A stretch of 8,983 nucleotides of DNA, from positions 1 to 8,983 of the forward strand of contig CAZEJK010000207.1 of the NCBI GenBank assembly GCA_964512045.1, given 5' to 3'. The notes under the pieces were generated by a model that was given only the letters and a program-made list of their open reading frames with translations, was not told the DNA's origin and did not search any database. Source of the stretch: CAZEJK01 sp964512045 (lineage in GTDB: Bacteria; Acidobacteriota; Thermoanaerobaculia; Thermoanaerobaculales; Sulfomarinibacteraceae). Positions 1-6,689 of this stretch are shown here, piece by piece. The position numbers and the translations under genes are program-made. Numbering within the stretch: the stretch's first letter is position 1; each line of letters begins with the position of its first letter.

Positions 1-9
1 ACCGGAGCC

Positions 10-45
10 GGGCTGTGGCGTCGTTGCTCCTGCGAGTGAGACTGG
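10..45 (+). repeat. Dispersed repeat, module B, left copy
   Basis: This 36-base stretch, starting GGGCTGTGGCG and ending GAGTGAGACTGG, recurs in reverse complement at 8776-8811 with 31 of 36 bases identical by eye. The core CTGCGAGTGAGA is unchanged between copies. A GGGNGGGAG-like stretch follows in both. It lies outside any convincing gene. On this side it precedes module A (83-144) by 37 bases. Its function is unknown. Confidence 0.75.
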
Positions 46-82
46 GTGGGAGGGGCGCGAACTGCCAACGTCGAATACCTCG

Positions 83-144
83 CAGCTACGCGGTCGCGGG
101 ACCGGCACCACCGCAGCATCGCTTTGGTTGCGGCCCGCGGCCGC
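83..144 (+). repeat. Dispersed repeat, module A, left copy
   Basis: These 62 bases begin CAGCTACGCGG and contain CGCGGGACCGGCACC and CTTTGGTTGCGGCCCG. They match the reverse complement of the last 62 bases of the window (8922-8983) at 56 of 62 positions by eye. The module ends in a perfect 6-bp hairpin, GCGGCC-CGC-GGCCGC. The one difference between the copies inside this hairpin falls in its three-base loop, so the stem is preserved. The inverted copy at the far end indicates a dispersed repeat family rather than local chance similarity. Confidence 0.85.
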
Positions 145-186
145 ATCGGAGGTTCGATCCGTTTGCGGCCCGCGGCTGCGTCGGGG
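128..186 (+). repeat. Short tandem repeat of the module A hairpin, period 35
   Basis: The 24 bases at 128-151 (TTGCGGCCCGCGG...) are repeated at 163-186 with 21 of 24 identical and a period of 35 bases. In the second copy the stem reads GCGGCC-CGC-GGCTGC. The change leaves a possible G-U pair, so the hairpin could still form in RNA. The second copy lies about 65 bases upstream of the glgC start, so part of the glgC leader seems to be built from this repeat. Confidence 0.6.
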
Positions 187-239
187 GATGGGTTTCTGCT
201 GTATGGTTGTTAGACTGTCGGAGCGACGACCGGACTTTC

Positions 240-245
240 GGGAGG
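240..245 (+). promoter_or_regulatory. Shine-Dalgarno of glgC
   Basis: GGGAGG lies six bases before a GTG at 252. The open frame extends much further upstream, through the repeat region, without a comparable ribosome binding site. This motif therefore decides the glgC start in favour of GTG 252. TAGACT at 211-216 is a possible -10 element, but no convincing -35 accompanies it. Confidence 0.7.
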
Positions 246-251
246 TGTCGA

Positions 252-1526
252 GTGCAGGGATGGGATGACTACGCAAGGGGCGTGATCGTGCTGATTCTCG
301 GTGGGGGTCGGGGTTCCCGCCTGGACCCGCTCACCCGGCGCCGGAGCAAGCCGGCCGTGCCGATCGCAGGGAAGTACCGGCTGATCGACATTCCCATCTC
401 CAACGCGATCAACTCGCACATGGAGCGGATGTACGTTCTCACGCAGTACAACTCGGTGTCGCTGCACCGCCACATCGGACGCACCTACCGGTTCGACGCA
501 TTCTCGCGGGGGTTCGTGCAGATCCTGGCGGCGCAGCAAACGATGGCAGACACGCGCTGGTTCCAGGGCACGGCGGACGCCGTGCGACAGAACCTGCACG
601 TGGTGGAGCAGCTGGAGGGTGACCACGTCCTCATCCTGTCCGGCGATCACATGTACCGCATGGACTACCGGACGCTCGTGGCCGAGCACGTGGAGACCGG
701 GGCAGACGTGTCGATTGCTGTGCTGCCCTGCTCGGAGGAGGAGATTGCCAGCTTCGGTGCGGCGCGGGTGGATGAGCACGGCCGGATCATCGAGTTTCGA
801 GAGAAGCCGGGGACACCGGAGGCCCGTGACGGGATGGAGGTCGCGCCGTCTCTGCTGGCGCGGCAGGGGGTTGCCTCCGATCGTCCGTACCTGGCGTCGA
901 TGGGTGTGTACCTGTTCTCCAAGCCGGCGTTGATCAAGCTCCTGCAAAACGACTTCATCGACTTCGGCGGCGAGGTGATTCCCGGGGCCCTCGACAGCCA
1001 CCGCGTCCAGGCACACTTCTTTCAGGGCTACTGGCGGGACATCGGGACAATCCGTGCGTTCTTCGAGGCACACATCGACCTGGTGCAGGAGAACCCGGAG
1101 TTCGACTTCTATGATCCGAGCTGGCGGCTGTACACACGCCCCCGATATCTGCCCGGTTCGGAGATCCACAACTGCACCTTCGAACGGTGCATCCTCGCCG
1201 AGGGTGCGATCGTCGAGAGCTCGAGGTTGTCCCAGTCGATCGTCGGGATCCGGTCGTCGATCCACAACGCCACGATCGAGCGGAGCCTGATCATGGGTGT
1301 CGACTCCCACTACCCCCAGGCGCCAGTTGACGCACCGCCCGTGGGGATCGGCCCGGGTACGGTCATCCGTAACGCCATCGTCGACAAGAATGCTCGCATC
1401 GGTCGCAACGTGCAGATTATCAACGCTGCCGGCGTGCAGAACGCGGACAACGAGGCGTGGGCGATCCGTGACGGAATCGTGGCGATTCCGAAGAACGCGA
1501 TCATCCCCGACGGTACAGTGATCTGA
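252..1526 (+). CDS. glgC: Glucose-1-phosphate adenylyltransferase (ADP-glucose pyrophosphorylase)
   Basis: The product makes ADP-glucose and pyrophosphate from ATP and glucose-1-phosphate, the committed step of bacterial glycogen synthesis, in the cytoplasm. The protein is 424 residues, the usual family length. Visible motifs are the nucleotide-binding loop GGGRGSRLDPLT (17-28) with RSKPAVP after it, KYRLIDIPISN (41-51), WFQGTADAVRQN (103-114), LSGDHMYRMDY (129-139), REKP, ASMGVYLF and YWRDIGT. The C-terminus is a left-handed beta-helix region with KNARIGRNVQIIN. The pattern KYRLIDIPISNxINS followed by AAQQT resembles the cyanobacterial and plant branch more than the enterobacterial one; this is recalled similarity, not an alignment. 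The second residue of the usual GTRL is Ser here, a mild substitution. The GTG start is chosen on its GGGAGG site. apaH follows 51 bases downstream on the same strand, so co-transcription is possible but not shown. The other glycogen genes (glgA, glgB, glgP) are not in the window. Confidence 0.96.
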   Translation: MQGWDDYARGVIVLILGGGRGSRLDPLTRRRSKPAVPIAGKYRLIDIPISNAINSHMERMYVLTQYNSVSLHRHIGRTYRFDAFSRGFVQILAAQQTMADTRWFQGTADAVRQNLHVVEQLEGDHVLILSGDHMYRMDYRTLVAEHVETGADVSIAVLPCSEEEIASFGAARVDEHGRIIEFREKPGTPEARDGMEVAPSLLARQGVASDRPYLASMGVYLFSKPALIKLLQNDFIDFGGEVIPGALDSHRVQAHFFQGYWRDIGTIRAFFEAHIDLVQENPEFDFYDPSWRLYTRPRYLPGSEIHNCTFERCILAEGAIVESSRLSQSIVGIRSSIHNATIERSLIMGVDSHYPQAPVDAPPVGIGPGTVIRNAIVDKNARIGRNVQIINAAGVQNADNEAWAIRDGIVAIPKNAIIPDGTVI

Positions 1527-1577
1527 GTCGGGAACGCGGCAGCCGGATCCAACGCACGGTGCCGAGGCTGATTGGGG

Positions 1578-2387
1578 ATGGCGACCTGGGTGGTCGGTGA
1601 TCTGCAAGGCTGCTGGGCGACGTTTCGGGCGTTGCTCGATGAGCTTGCATTCGACCTGACCGCCGACACCCTCTGGCTCGTGGGAGATCTCGTGAACCGT
1701 GGTCCCCGCTCGCTGGACGTGCTGCGCTGGGTGGTGGACCACGATGACCGTGTGGAGGCGGTGCTCGGGAACCACGATCTGCACCTGCTCGCACGGGCTG
1801 AAGGCGTCGGACGGGTCAAGAACCGCGACACCCTGGAGCGTGTGCTCGCCGCGCCGGATCGGGACGACCTCCTGCGGTGGCTGCAGCTCCGTCCGTTCGC
1901 TGTGGCGTCTGACGATGTGTTGATGGTGCACGCGGGAGTGGTCCCACAGTGGTCGGTCGGCGACGTGCTCGCCCTCAGTGATGAGCTTCGAGGCGTGGTC
2001 GCTGATCCTGCAATCAGGCCAGAGCTGCTGGCGGCGCTGGCTCGCGGTCAGGTTCAGCTCCCATGGAGCGATCGACTGTCCGGGGTGGGCCGCTGGGCAA
2101 CAGCAGCCGCGGTCTTGACGAGGATTCGGCTCTGCTCGCCGGAGGGTGTGATGGAGAGCGGCTTCACAGGGCGCCCCGAGGATGCTCCTGAAGGGGCGGT
2201 TCCGTGGTTCCGGGCGCCGAAGCGCCGCACTCGGGATCGCCGCACTGTCTTTGGCCACTGGTCTGCCCTGGGCCTGTATCAGGGCGACAACGTCGTTGGC
2301 CTCGATACCGGCTGCGTGTGGGGCGGACCGATGACGGCGTGGTGTGTCGAGGACCATCGGGTTGTTCAGGTCGCTGCTCATGATTGA
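1578..2387 (+). CDS. apaH: Symmetrical bis(5'-nucleosyl)-tetraphosphatase (Ap4A hydrolase, ApaH)
   Basis: The enzyme splits diadenosine tetraphosphate into two ADP, limiting a stress-linked dinucleotide and, in some bacteria, removing Np4 caps from RNA. The 269-residue protein is close to the 280 residues of E. coli ApaH and belongs to the PPP-type metallophosphatase fold. Metal-site motifs appear in order: GDLQGC (7-12), GDLVNRGP (36-43), GNHDLHLL (64-71), VHAG (His118) and FGHW (His227). LDTGCVWGG near the C-terminus is the ApaH signature that separates it from general PPP phosphatases. Gln replaces His in the first motif, which to my knowledge is common in ApaH. ATG 1578 is preferred, with GAGG ten bases upstream; an in-frame TTG at 1572 would add two residues and sits too close to that site. 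It follows glgC by 51 bases and converges on the next gene. In E. coli apaH sits with ksgA/apaG, and no such neighbours are seen here. Confidence 0.95.
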   Translation: MATWVVGDLQGCWATFRALLDELAFDLTADTLWLVGDLVNRGPRSLDVLRWVVDHDDRVEAVLGNHDLHLLARAEGVGRVKNRDTLERVLAAPDRDDLLRWLQLRPFAVASDDVLMVHAGVVPQWSVGDVLALSDELRGVVADPAIRPELLAALARGQVQLPWSDRLSGVGRWATAAAVLTRIRLCSPEGVMESGFTGRPEDAPEGAVPWFRAPKRRTRDRRTVFGHWSALGLYQGDNVVGLDTGCVWGGPMTAWCVEDHRVVQVAAHD

Positions 2388-2454
2388 TCGCGGTCGCGCT
2401 GCTCGGCTTGCGGTGGATGGCGAGCCGACATGAGCCCGCGTTCTGCGACCTCTG

Positions 2455-3162
2455 CTACGGGTCGGGGCTGTAGACGTACCGCCGGTCGTCTGCCGGGGTC
2501 TCGGAACCCTCGTCACCACCCAGGACAACCACCGCCGAGCCCGGAATGACCGAGCCGCCGGAGCTCACCTCCAGGATGGAGGAGAAGTCGCAGCGGGGAT
2601 CGAGCGGTCGGTCCGTCACCACGATCAATGCGTCGGACCTGACCTCGAGCGACAGGATCGAGAAGTCATGGCAGCCCAAGGGGTCGTTGGCGCCGTACGG
2701 ATCGGTGACCGTCACGGTGTAGTCCGCGTAGGGCGAGTAGTCGCTGCTGCGCGTCGGCCGCCATTCCAGGACTGGTGGGAATGAGGCGGGATCGAGGGGC
2801 GTGGCGGTGGTGTCGGCGACGCTGGCTGGGGCCTTCTGAGCGTCAGCGTCTTCCGGCTGCTGCACAACGATGCTGCCGGACGAGGCGTCGCCAGCAGGTT
2901 CGAGCACATAGGTCAAGGTGCCCGTGTCATCCATCAGCGCGAGGGTCTCGTCGGTGATCTGGATCGAGCCCCGGTACGTCGGTGTTGCTCGCAAGCGTGT
3001 GCGCTTGGCGAATTCGGCGAGCGCCTCCCGACCGGTGGCGGGAGTCGGGGTCGGGGTTGGCGTCTCGGCCCATGCGCCACCTCCTCCGGCGGCGAGCAGC
3101 AGACAGAGAGCACAGCGGGCGGATAGGCTACTCATCGTACGCTGATTGTAGCTGTGTCGCAC
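2455..3162 (-). CDS. Secreted protein of unknown function with a Thr-Pro linker
   Basis: I do not recognise a family. The frame starts at GTG 3162 with GGAG five bases upstream (3171-3168), giving 235 residues; an internal ATG at 3135 gives 226 but has no ribosome binding site. After the basic N-region comes a hydrophobic stretch (ALCLLLAAGGGG) ending in AWA-E, a plausible signal peptidase I site. No lipobox Cys follows. The mature protein begins with (TP)4 and AT, a flexible linker typical of exported proteins. The remainder is acidic and strand-rich, with many V/T/S positions. It has two cysteines in similar settings, GCHDF and RCDF, about 30 residues apart, which could form one disulfide. 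The short tail YVYSPDP has no anchor. It is probably periplasmic or released. It converges on apaH (67-base gap) and diverges from the signal-peptidase-like gene, so it is transcribed alone here. Coding confidence rests on the signal peptide and on codon-like composition. Confidence 0.75.
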   Translation of the reverse strand: MRHSYNQRTMSSLSARCALCLLLAAGGGGAWAETPTPTPTPATGREALAEFAKRTRLRATPTYRGSIQITDETLALMDDTGTLTYVLEPAGDASSGSIVVQQPEDADAQKAPASVADTTATPLDPASFPPVLEWRPTRSSDYSPYADYTVTVTDPYGANDPLGCHDFSILSLEVRSDALIVVTDRPLDPRCDFSSILEVSSGGSVIPGSAVVVLGGDEGSETPADDRRYVYSPDP

Positions 3163-3243
3163 GCCTTCTCCAACCGCCAGGCTGGCGTGACACGCGTGAT
3201 GTCACCACTTTCGGCCTGTGGCGCGATGTACGATACATCCACC
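3163..3243. promoter_or_regulatory. Divergent promoter region with three perfect dyads
   Basis: This short region separates two divergent genes and carries three exact inverted repeats. CGCCAG-G-CTGGCG lies at 3175-3187. GTGACA-N7-TGTCAC lies at 3187-3205, with the eight-base palindrome CACGCGTG inside it. GATGTA-CGA-TACATC lies at 3225-3239, four bases before the ATG at 3244. Such a cluster between divergent genes is a good place for operators. TACGAT at 3229-3234 could be a -10 element for a leaderless plus-strand transcript, since the ATG has no Shine-Dalgarno. No matching -35 is evident, so promoter assignment is weak; the dyads themselves are directly visible. Confidence 0.45.
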
Positions 3244-4152
3244 ATGGGAGCCGACGGTCACGATCACGAGCACGCGCACACGCCGTTGGAGGCGTTGGCA
3301 TGGAGGCGCCGCGTCGGGATTGCCGTGACGCTGAGTGGGCTGGTTCCGGGTGCGGGTCAGCTGTTTGCCGGCCGGCCCGTCAGAGCGGCGATCGCTCTGG
3401 TCAGCGTGGCCGGTGGTGCAGTGGTGGCGACCGTTGCAGTCGCGTGCTGGCGCCTGACGCCGTTGACACTGTTACTTCCGATGGTGCTCACCCTGGCGGT
3501 GCATCTGACAGTCATCGCTGATGCCGTTCGGCAGGTACGGCGAGCTCGCGTCGTGGACCGCAGGTGGCGATCGGCCTGGCTGCATGGTGCGGTGATTCTC
3601 GTGGTGACAGCGCTCAGCGGTGTGGTGGTGGAGGCAGTGGGCCAGAGGATCGTGGGGTGGGAGCGGATCGACGATGCGACGATGGCAGCGACCCTGCTTC
3701 CTGGTGACGTCGTGGCGGTGTCTCGTGTACGTTGCGGTCGTCCGGGCGTTGGCGAGGTGGTCGTGGTCCGAGACAGCGCCGGGGGCGAGCGAATCCGTCG
3801 GTGTGTGGCGCAAGGCGGCTCGACGATCGAGGTGCGCAGCGGCATCGTGTATGTTGACGGGCTTCCCCTCGAGCCTCCTGTGTACGCCCACGGTGCATGG
3901 GGACGGACGCACATAGCGCACGATCATCCGCCGCGAGCCGTGCCCGATGGGTGGAGTGCCGTGCTGGGCGATAACCGTGGTCCGCCGATGGCGGGTGGCT
4001 GGCAGCTGGACGTGGTCGAGAACCACCGCGTGGTGGGGACCGTGGGATTCATTCTGTGGTCGTTCTCCGCAGAGGATGGCCCACGCTGGTTCCGGCTCGG
4101 TCTGCCACTGGAGCACTCGCTCATGCCAACGCGATCCGAGGAGTGGGAGTGA
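3244..4152 (+). CDS. Signal peptidase I-like membrane protein lacking the catalytic Ser and Lys
   Basis: The protein is 302 residues from ATG 3244. The N-terminus is His-rich (HDHEHAH). Residues about 24-66 have LVPGAGQLFAG, a motif of small multi-TM proteins sometimes placed before peptidase domains. Hydrophobic segments lie at about 24-42, 48-68, 71-93 and 113-132. The rest follows the S26 signal peptidase layout: a nucleophile box at 143-155, a box GERIRRCVAQGG (181-192), IVYVDGLPLEPPVY (201-214), VPDGW, LGDNR (241-245) and a final GTVGFILWSF. Key residues differ. The SMxPT box reads TMAAT, so Thr146 (codon ACG, one base from TCG Ser) replaces the nucleophile, and the Lys of the KR pair is Arg185. 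The Ser-Asp after GDNR is also lost. It is therefore probably a pseudoenzyme, or a highly divergent protease. In-frame ATGs at 3226 and 3199 and a GTG at 3154 are alternative starts; none has a good ribosome site. The next gene starts four bases after its stop. Confidence 0.85.
   Translation: MGADGHDHEHAHTPLEALAWRRRVGIAVTLSGLVPGAGQLFAGRPVRAAIALVSVAGGAVVATVAVACWRLTPLTLLLPMVLTLAVHLTVIADAVRQVRRARVVDRRWRSAWLHGAVILVVTALSGVVVEAVGQRIVGWERIDDATMAATLLPGDVVAVSRVRCGRPGVGEVVVVRDSAGGERIRRCVAQGGSTIEVRSGIVYVDGLPLEPPVYAHGAWGRTHIAHDHPPRAVPDGWSAVLGDNRGPPMAGGWQLDVVENHRVVGTVGFILWSFSAEDGPRWFRLGLPLEHSLMPTRSEEWE
4145..4149 (+). promoter_or_regulatory. Shine-Dalgarno of the PLP enzyme inside the upstream gene end
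   Basis: GGGAG lies inside the last codons of the signal-peptidase-like gene, immediately before its TGA stop, and seven bases before ATG 4157. It fixes the start of the PLP enzyme and indicates that the two genes are translated from one message, probably with coupling. Confidence 0.7.
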
Positions 4153-4156
4153 GCAG

Positions 4157-5296
4157 ATGCATCTGACAGAGGCGCAGACGCCGGCCGCGGTTGTGGATCT
4201 CGATCTCCTACGCCGCAACTGCGAGGAGATGCTGTCGCTGGCAGCGCGACACGGGGTTCGGCTCCGGCCACACGTGAAGACCCACAAGTGTGTGGACGCA
4301 GCGTTGCTGCAGTGTGCGGGGGTGGGACCGGTCACGGTTTCGACGCTTGCTGAAGCCCGAAAGCTGCGCTCTGCCGGATTCGATGACGTGCTGTGGGCTG
4401 TGCCGTGTCCGCATCCACGGATTGTTGAGGCTGTGGATCTGGTCGCTGACGGTTTTCGACTGGCCGTTCTGGCGGACCATGTCGAGACGGTCGCGAGCCT
4501 GGCGTCAGCGGCGGTCTCGAGAGGGGTCGTTGTGAGCGTGTGGATGAAGGTGGACTCTGGTGGGGGGCGGGCCGGGGTGGCGCCCGATGGACGCGAGGGA
4601 GCTGCGATCGGTCGTGCGATCGGGGACGCCGCAGGCCTCGAGCTGGCCGGTCTGCTGACCCACGCAGGCCAGGCGTATGGCTGCCGAACACGAGACGAGG
4701 CGGCGCGCGTGGCTCGGGCCGAGTGTGACGCCCTGCTGGAGGTCGCGGCCACACTGCGTGAGGACGGCATCGATCCCGGCGTGCTCAGCGTCGGTTCGAC
4801 GCCGACCGTGCGGGCCTGGGACGCGGCATTCCAGCCTCCGGGCCGGGCGGGTGTCGATGAGATCCGTCCGGGCAACTACGTGTTCTTCGATGCGTTCCAG
4901 ACGACGATCGGGAGCTGTGCACCCCACGACGTGGCGTTCACCGTGCTGGCGTCGGTGATTGGAGTGTACCGCCAGCGACGGACGGCCGTACTCGATGCCG
5001 GAGCGTTGGCGTTGTCCGCAGATCCAGGGCCGATCCACGCCGATCCGAGCTGCGGCTACGGTTGGCTGCTCGACGTCGGCGGTGCGCCGCTGCCGGGGCT
5101 CACGCTGTGCCGGTTGTCTCAGGAGCACGGTGTCGTGCACGCCGAGGAAGCAGCAGCGTTCGATCAGCTGCGGGTCGGTCAACGGGTCCGCATCATGCCG
5201 AACCACTCGTGCCTGGCTGCTGCGCTCCACGCGCGGTACGTGGTGGTCCAGGGAGAGCAGCTCGTTGGCGAGTGGTTCCCGGTTCGCGGCTGGTAG
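4157..5296 (+). CDS. PLP enzyme of the D-serine dehydratase / D-threonine aldolase family
   Basis: The protein is 379 residues with the alanine-racemase-like N-terminal barrel and a C-terminal beta domain. The start TPAAVVDLDLLRRN (8-21) leads to RPHVKTHK (37-44), where Lys41 should form the PLP Schiff base. GLLTHAGQAYG and SVGSTPT follow, both family-typical phosphate and substrate loops. Near the C-terminus NHSC (349-352) gives the His-x-Cys pair (His350, Cys352) that binds the metal, zinc in the eukaryotic D-serine dehydratases. Members either dehydrate D-serine to pyruvate and ammonia or cleave D-beta-hydroxy amino acids to glycine and an aldehyde. The sequence alone does not decide which, so no symbol is given. 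It is cytoplasmic, with no signal or membrane segment. Four bases separate it from the upstream signal-peptidase-like gene, with its ribosome site inside that gene, so it is probably translationally coupled. Its stop lies 18 bases from the convergent coaBC stop. Confidence 0.9.
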   Translation: MHLTEAQTPAAVVDLDLLRRNCEEMLSLAARHGVRLRPHVKTHKCVDAALLQCAGVGPVTVSTLAEARKLRSAGFDDVLWAVPCPHPRIVEAVDLVADGFRLAVLADHVETVASLASAAVSRGVVVSVWMKVDSGGGRAGVAPDGREGAAIGRAIGDAAGLELAGLLTHAGQAYGCRTRDEAARVARAECDALLEVAATLREDGIDPGVLSVGSTPTVRAWDAAFQPPGRAGVDEIRPGNYVFFDAFQTTIGSCAPHDVAFTVLASVIGVYRQRRTAVLDAGALALSADPGPIHADPSCGYGWLLDVGGAPLPGLTLCRLSQEHGVVHAEEAAAFDQLRVGQRVRIMPNHSCLAAALHARYVVVQGEQLVGEWFPVRGW

Positions 5297-5319
5297 CGCG
5301 CGTGCGGGATCCAGCTACC
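5292..5319. terminator. Weak dyad spanning two convergent stop codons
   Basis: GGTAGC (5292-5297) and GCTACC (5314-5319) form a perfect 6-bp stem with a 16-base GC-rich loop. One arm includes the TAG of the PLP enzyme; the other includes the TAG of coaBC. The symmetric position would suit a bidirectional terminator, but there is no T-tract and the loop is large. The symmetry may also arise simply because both genes end in GGTAGC-like codons. Confidence 0.2.
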
Positions 5320-6529
5320 GCTGCATGCTGAGCGCATCGCTGATCCGTCGTGTCAGACGGGTCGCGACCTCCTCTTTGCTCAGCTCCGGCCAGGCCTCCT
5401 CACCGGTCCGGCTGATCAGACAAACCGTGTTGCGGTCACTGCCAAACGTGCCCGCCCGTGCAGAGACGTCGTTGGCCACGATCCAGTCGCAGCCTTTGCG
5501 CGTCAGCTTGGCGCGGGCGTGCTCGATCACCTGATCCGTCTCGGCGGCAAACCCGACCACCAGCCGCGGTCGATGGGTGGGGTGCCGACTGACTGTTGCC
5601 AGAATGTCGGGGTTCTCGGCGAGCTCGAGCGCCGGCGGCGCCGTTCCGTCCTTCTTGATCTTCCCGGCGGACGGCGTCGCGATTCGCCAGTCGGCCACCG
5701 CGGCGGCGCAGACGACGATGTCCGCCGGGAGCGCGGCCTCGCACTCGCTCAGCATCTCCTCGGCGGTCTCCACCTGCCGGACCGCGCAACCTCTCGGGTT
5801 CTCCAGCGCTGTCGGACCGGTGATGAGGACTGTGTCGGCGCCGGCTGCCGCGAGTGCCGCGGCCACCGCGTGTCCTTGCTTGCCAGAGGAGCGGTTGCCG
5901 ATATAGCGCACAGGGTCGATCGGCTCGTGGGTCGGACCGCTCGTGACGACGGCGCGGAGCCCGGAGAGCACGCCAGATGGTCGCGCGAGAAACGTCTCGA
6001 TTGCCGTCAGGACCTGCATGGGATCGGCCATGCGTCCCTCTCCCGTCTCGCCACAGGCGAGGTCGCCGGCTCCCGGCCCGACCCGGAGCACGCCGCGACC
6101 TTCGAGCGTCGCCAGGTTCTCCTGGGTCGCGGGATGCCGCCACATGAGGACGTTCATGGCAGGCGCGATCAGAATCGGCGTATCGGTGGCGAGGAGGACG
6201 GTGGAGGCCAGGTCGTCCGCGAGCCCGTGGGCCATCTTCGCGAGCAGGTTGGCGGTAGCTGGCGCCACCACGACGAGGTCGGCCCACCGGGAGAGCTGGA
6301 TGTGTCCCATCTCGGCCTCGTCGGTCAGCGAGAACAGCTCGGTCGAGACCTTCTCCTCGCTGAGCGCCGCGACTGCCAGAGGACTGACCAGCTTGGTGGC
6401 GGCGTGGGTGAGGACGCAGCGAACGCGGTGGCTGCGCTCACGGAGCCTGCGGATGAGCTCGAGACTCTTGTATCCGGCGATCCCTCCAGAGATGACCAAT
6501 AGGACTCGGTGGCCATCGGCGGTGCTCAT
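5315..6529 (-). CDS. coaBC: Bifunctional phosphopantothenoylcysteine decarboxylase / phosphopantothenate-cysteine ligase
   Basis: This is the fused enzyme for two consecutive steps of coenzyme A synthesis: joining 4'-phosphopantothenate to cysteine (CoaB), then FMN-dependent decarboxylation to 4'-phosphopantetheine (CoaC). The 404 residues match the family length. The N-terminal CoaC flavoprotein has SGGIAGYKSLELIRRL (14-29), the catalytic His76 in GHIQLSRWAD, APATANLLAKMAHGLADD, APAMNVLMW (122-130, Asn126) and the clamp Cys159 in ACGETGEGRM. The CoaB half begins near 188, with TSGPTHEPIDPVRYIGNRSSGKQG (Asn212 is the acyl-CMP ligand position), AAAVADWR, KIKKDG (290-295), ENPDIL, VGFAAETD and IVANDVS. 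All key residues are present. ATG 6529 is chosen because the conserved N-terminus starts right after it and GAGG lies four bases upstream; the frame is open for a further 315 bases with no family similarity. It is convergent with the PLP enzyme and divergent from the DegV fusion. Confidence 0.97.
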   Translation of the reverse strand: MSTADGHRVLLVISGGIAGYKSLELIRRLRERSHRVRCVLTHAATKLVSPLAVAALSEEKVSTELFSLTDEAEMGHIQLSRWADLVVVAPATANLLAKMAHGLADDLASTVLLATDTPILIAPAMNVLMWRHPATQENLATLEGRGVLRVGPGAGDLACGETGEGRMADPMQVLTAIETFLARPSGVLSGLRAVVTSGPTHEPIDPVRYIGNRSSGKQGHAVAAALAAAGADTVLITGPTALENPRGCAVRQVETAEEMLSECEAALPADIVVCAAAVADWRIATPSAGKIKKDGTAPPALELAENPDILATVSRHPTHRPRLVVGFAAETDQVIEHARAKLTRKGCDWIVANDVSARAGTFGSDRNTVCLISRTGEEAWPELSKEEVATRLTRRISDALSMQR

Positions 6530-6689
6530 GATGCCTCGAGCTGGAAACCGGATAGAGGAGCACAGTACAGCATATGAGCAGCATAGCACCGTGGCGTCGG
6601 TATCGAGGTCCGGGAGCGTGGCTGCACGGGCTGGAACGCCATGGCGCCGCATGTCTGACGGGACCTTCGGGCTGTCGCCGCGTCCTGTG
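6530..6689. other. coaBC upstream region
   Basis: This is the coaBC-proximal half of the 346-base divergent spacer. It includes a locally AT-richer stretch at about 6551-6590 with TATGCT-like hexamers readable on the minus strand, a likely place for the coaBC promoter, though no paired -35/-10 can be assigned with confidence. I see no gene, repeat or RNA element in the rest. Confidence 0.3.

Noticed and set aside
83..144. Module A as a T-box antiterminator (CGGGACCGGCACC)
   Set aside because: It lacks the conserved GGTGGNACCGCG core in the right order, and no aminoacyl-tRNA synthetase or amino-acid gene follows.
146..170. GGTTCGATCC, resembling a tRNA T-arm
   Set aside because: The flanking bases do not form the 5-bp T stem, and no acceptor, D or anticodon arms can be drawn around it.
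15..251. Upstream extension of the glgC frame
   Set aside because: It runs through the repeat modules and resembles no GlgC N-terminus; the GTG at 252 has a strong ribosome site at the right distance.
210..2528. A 772-codon open frame on the minus strand opposite glgC and apaH
   Set aside because: It lies antisense to two well-recognised genes, has an Arg/His/Pro-rich composition typical of high-GC shadow frames, and shows no domain.
3472..4875. A 467-codon open frame on the minus strand
   Set aside because: It is antisense to the signal-peptidase-like and PLP enzyme genes, low in complexity (Ser/Arg/Thr/Ala), with no recognisable motif.
5519..6502. Long plus-strand open frames opposite coaBC
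   Set aside because: coaBC is intact with all catalytic motifs on the other strand; the plus-strand product is compositionally a shadow.
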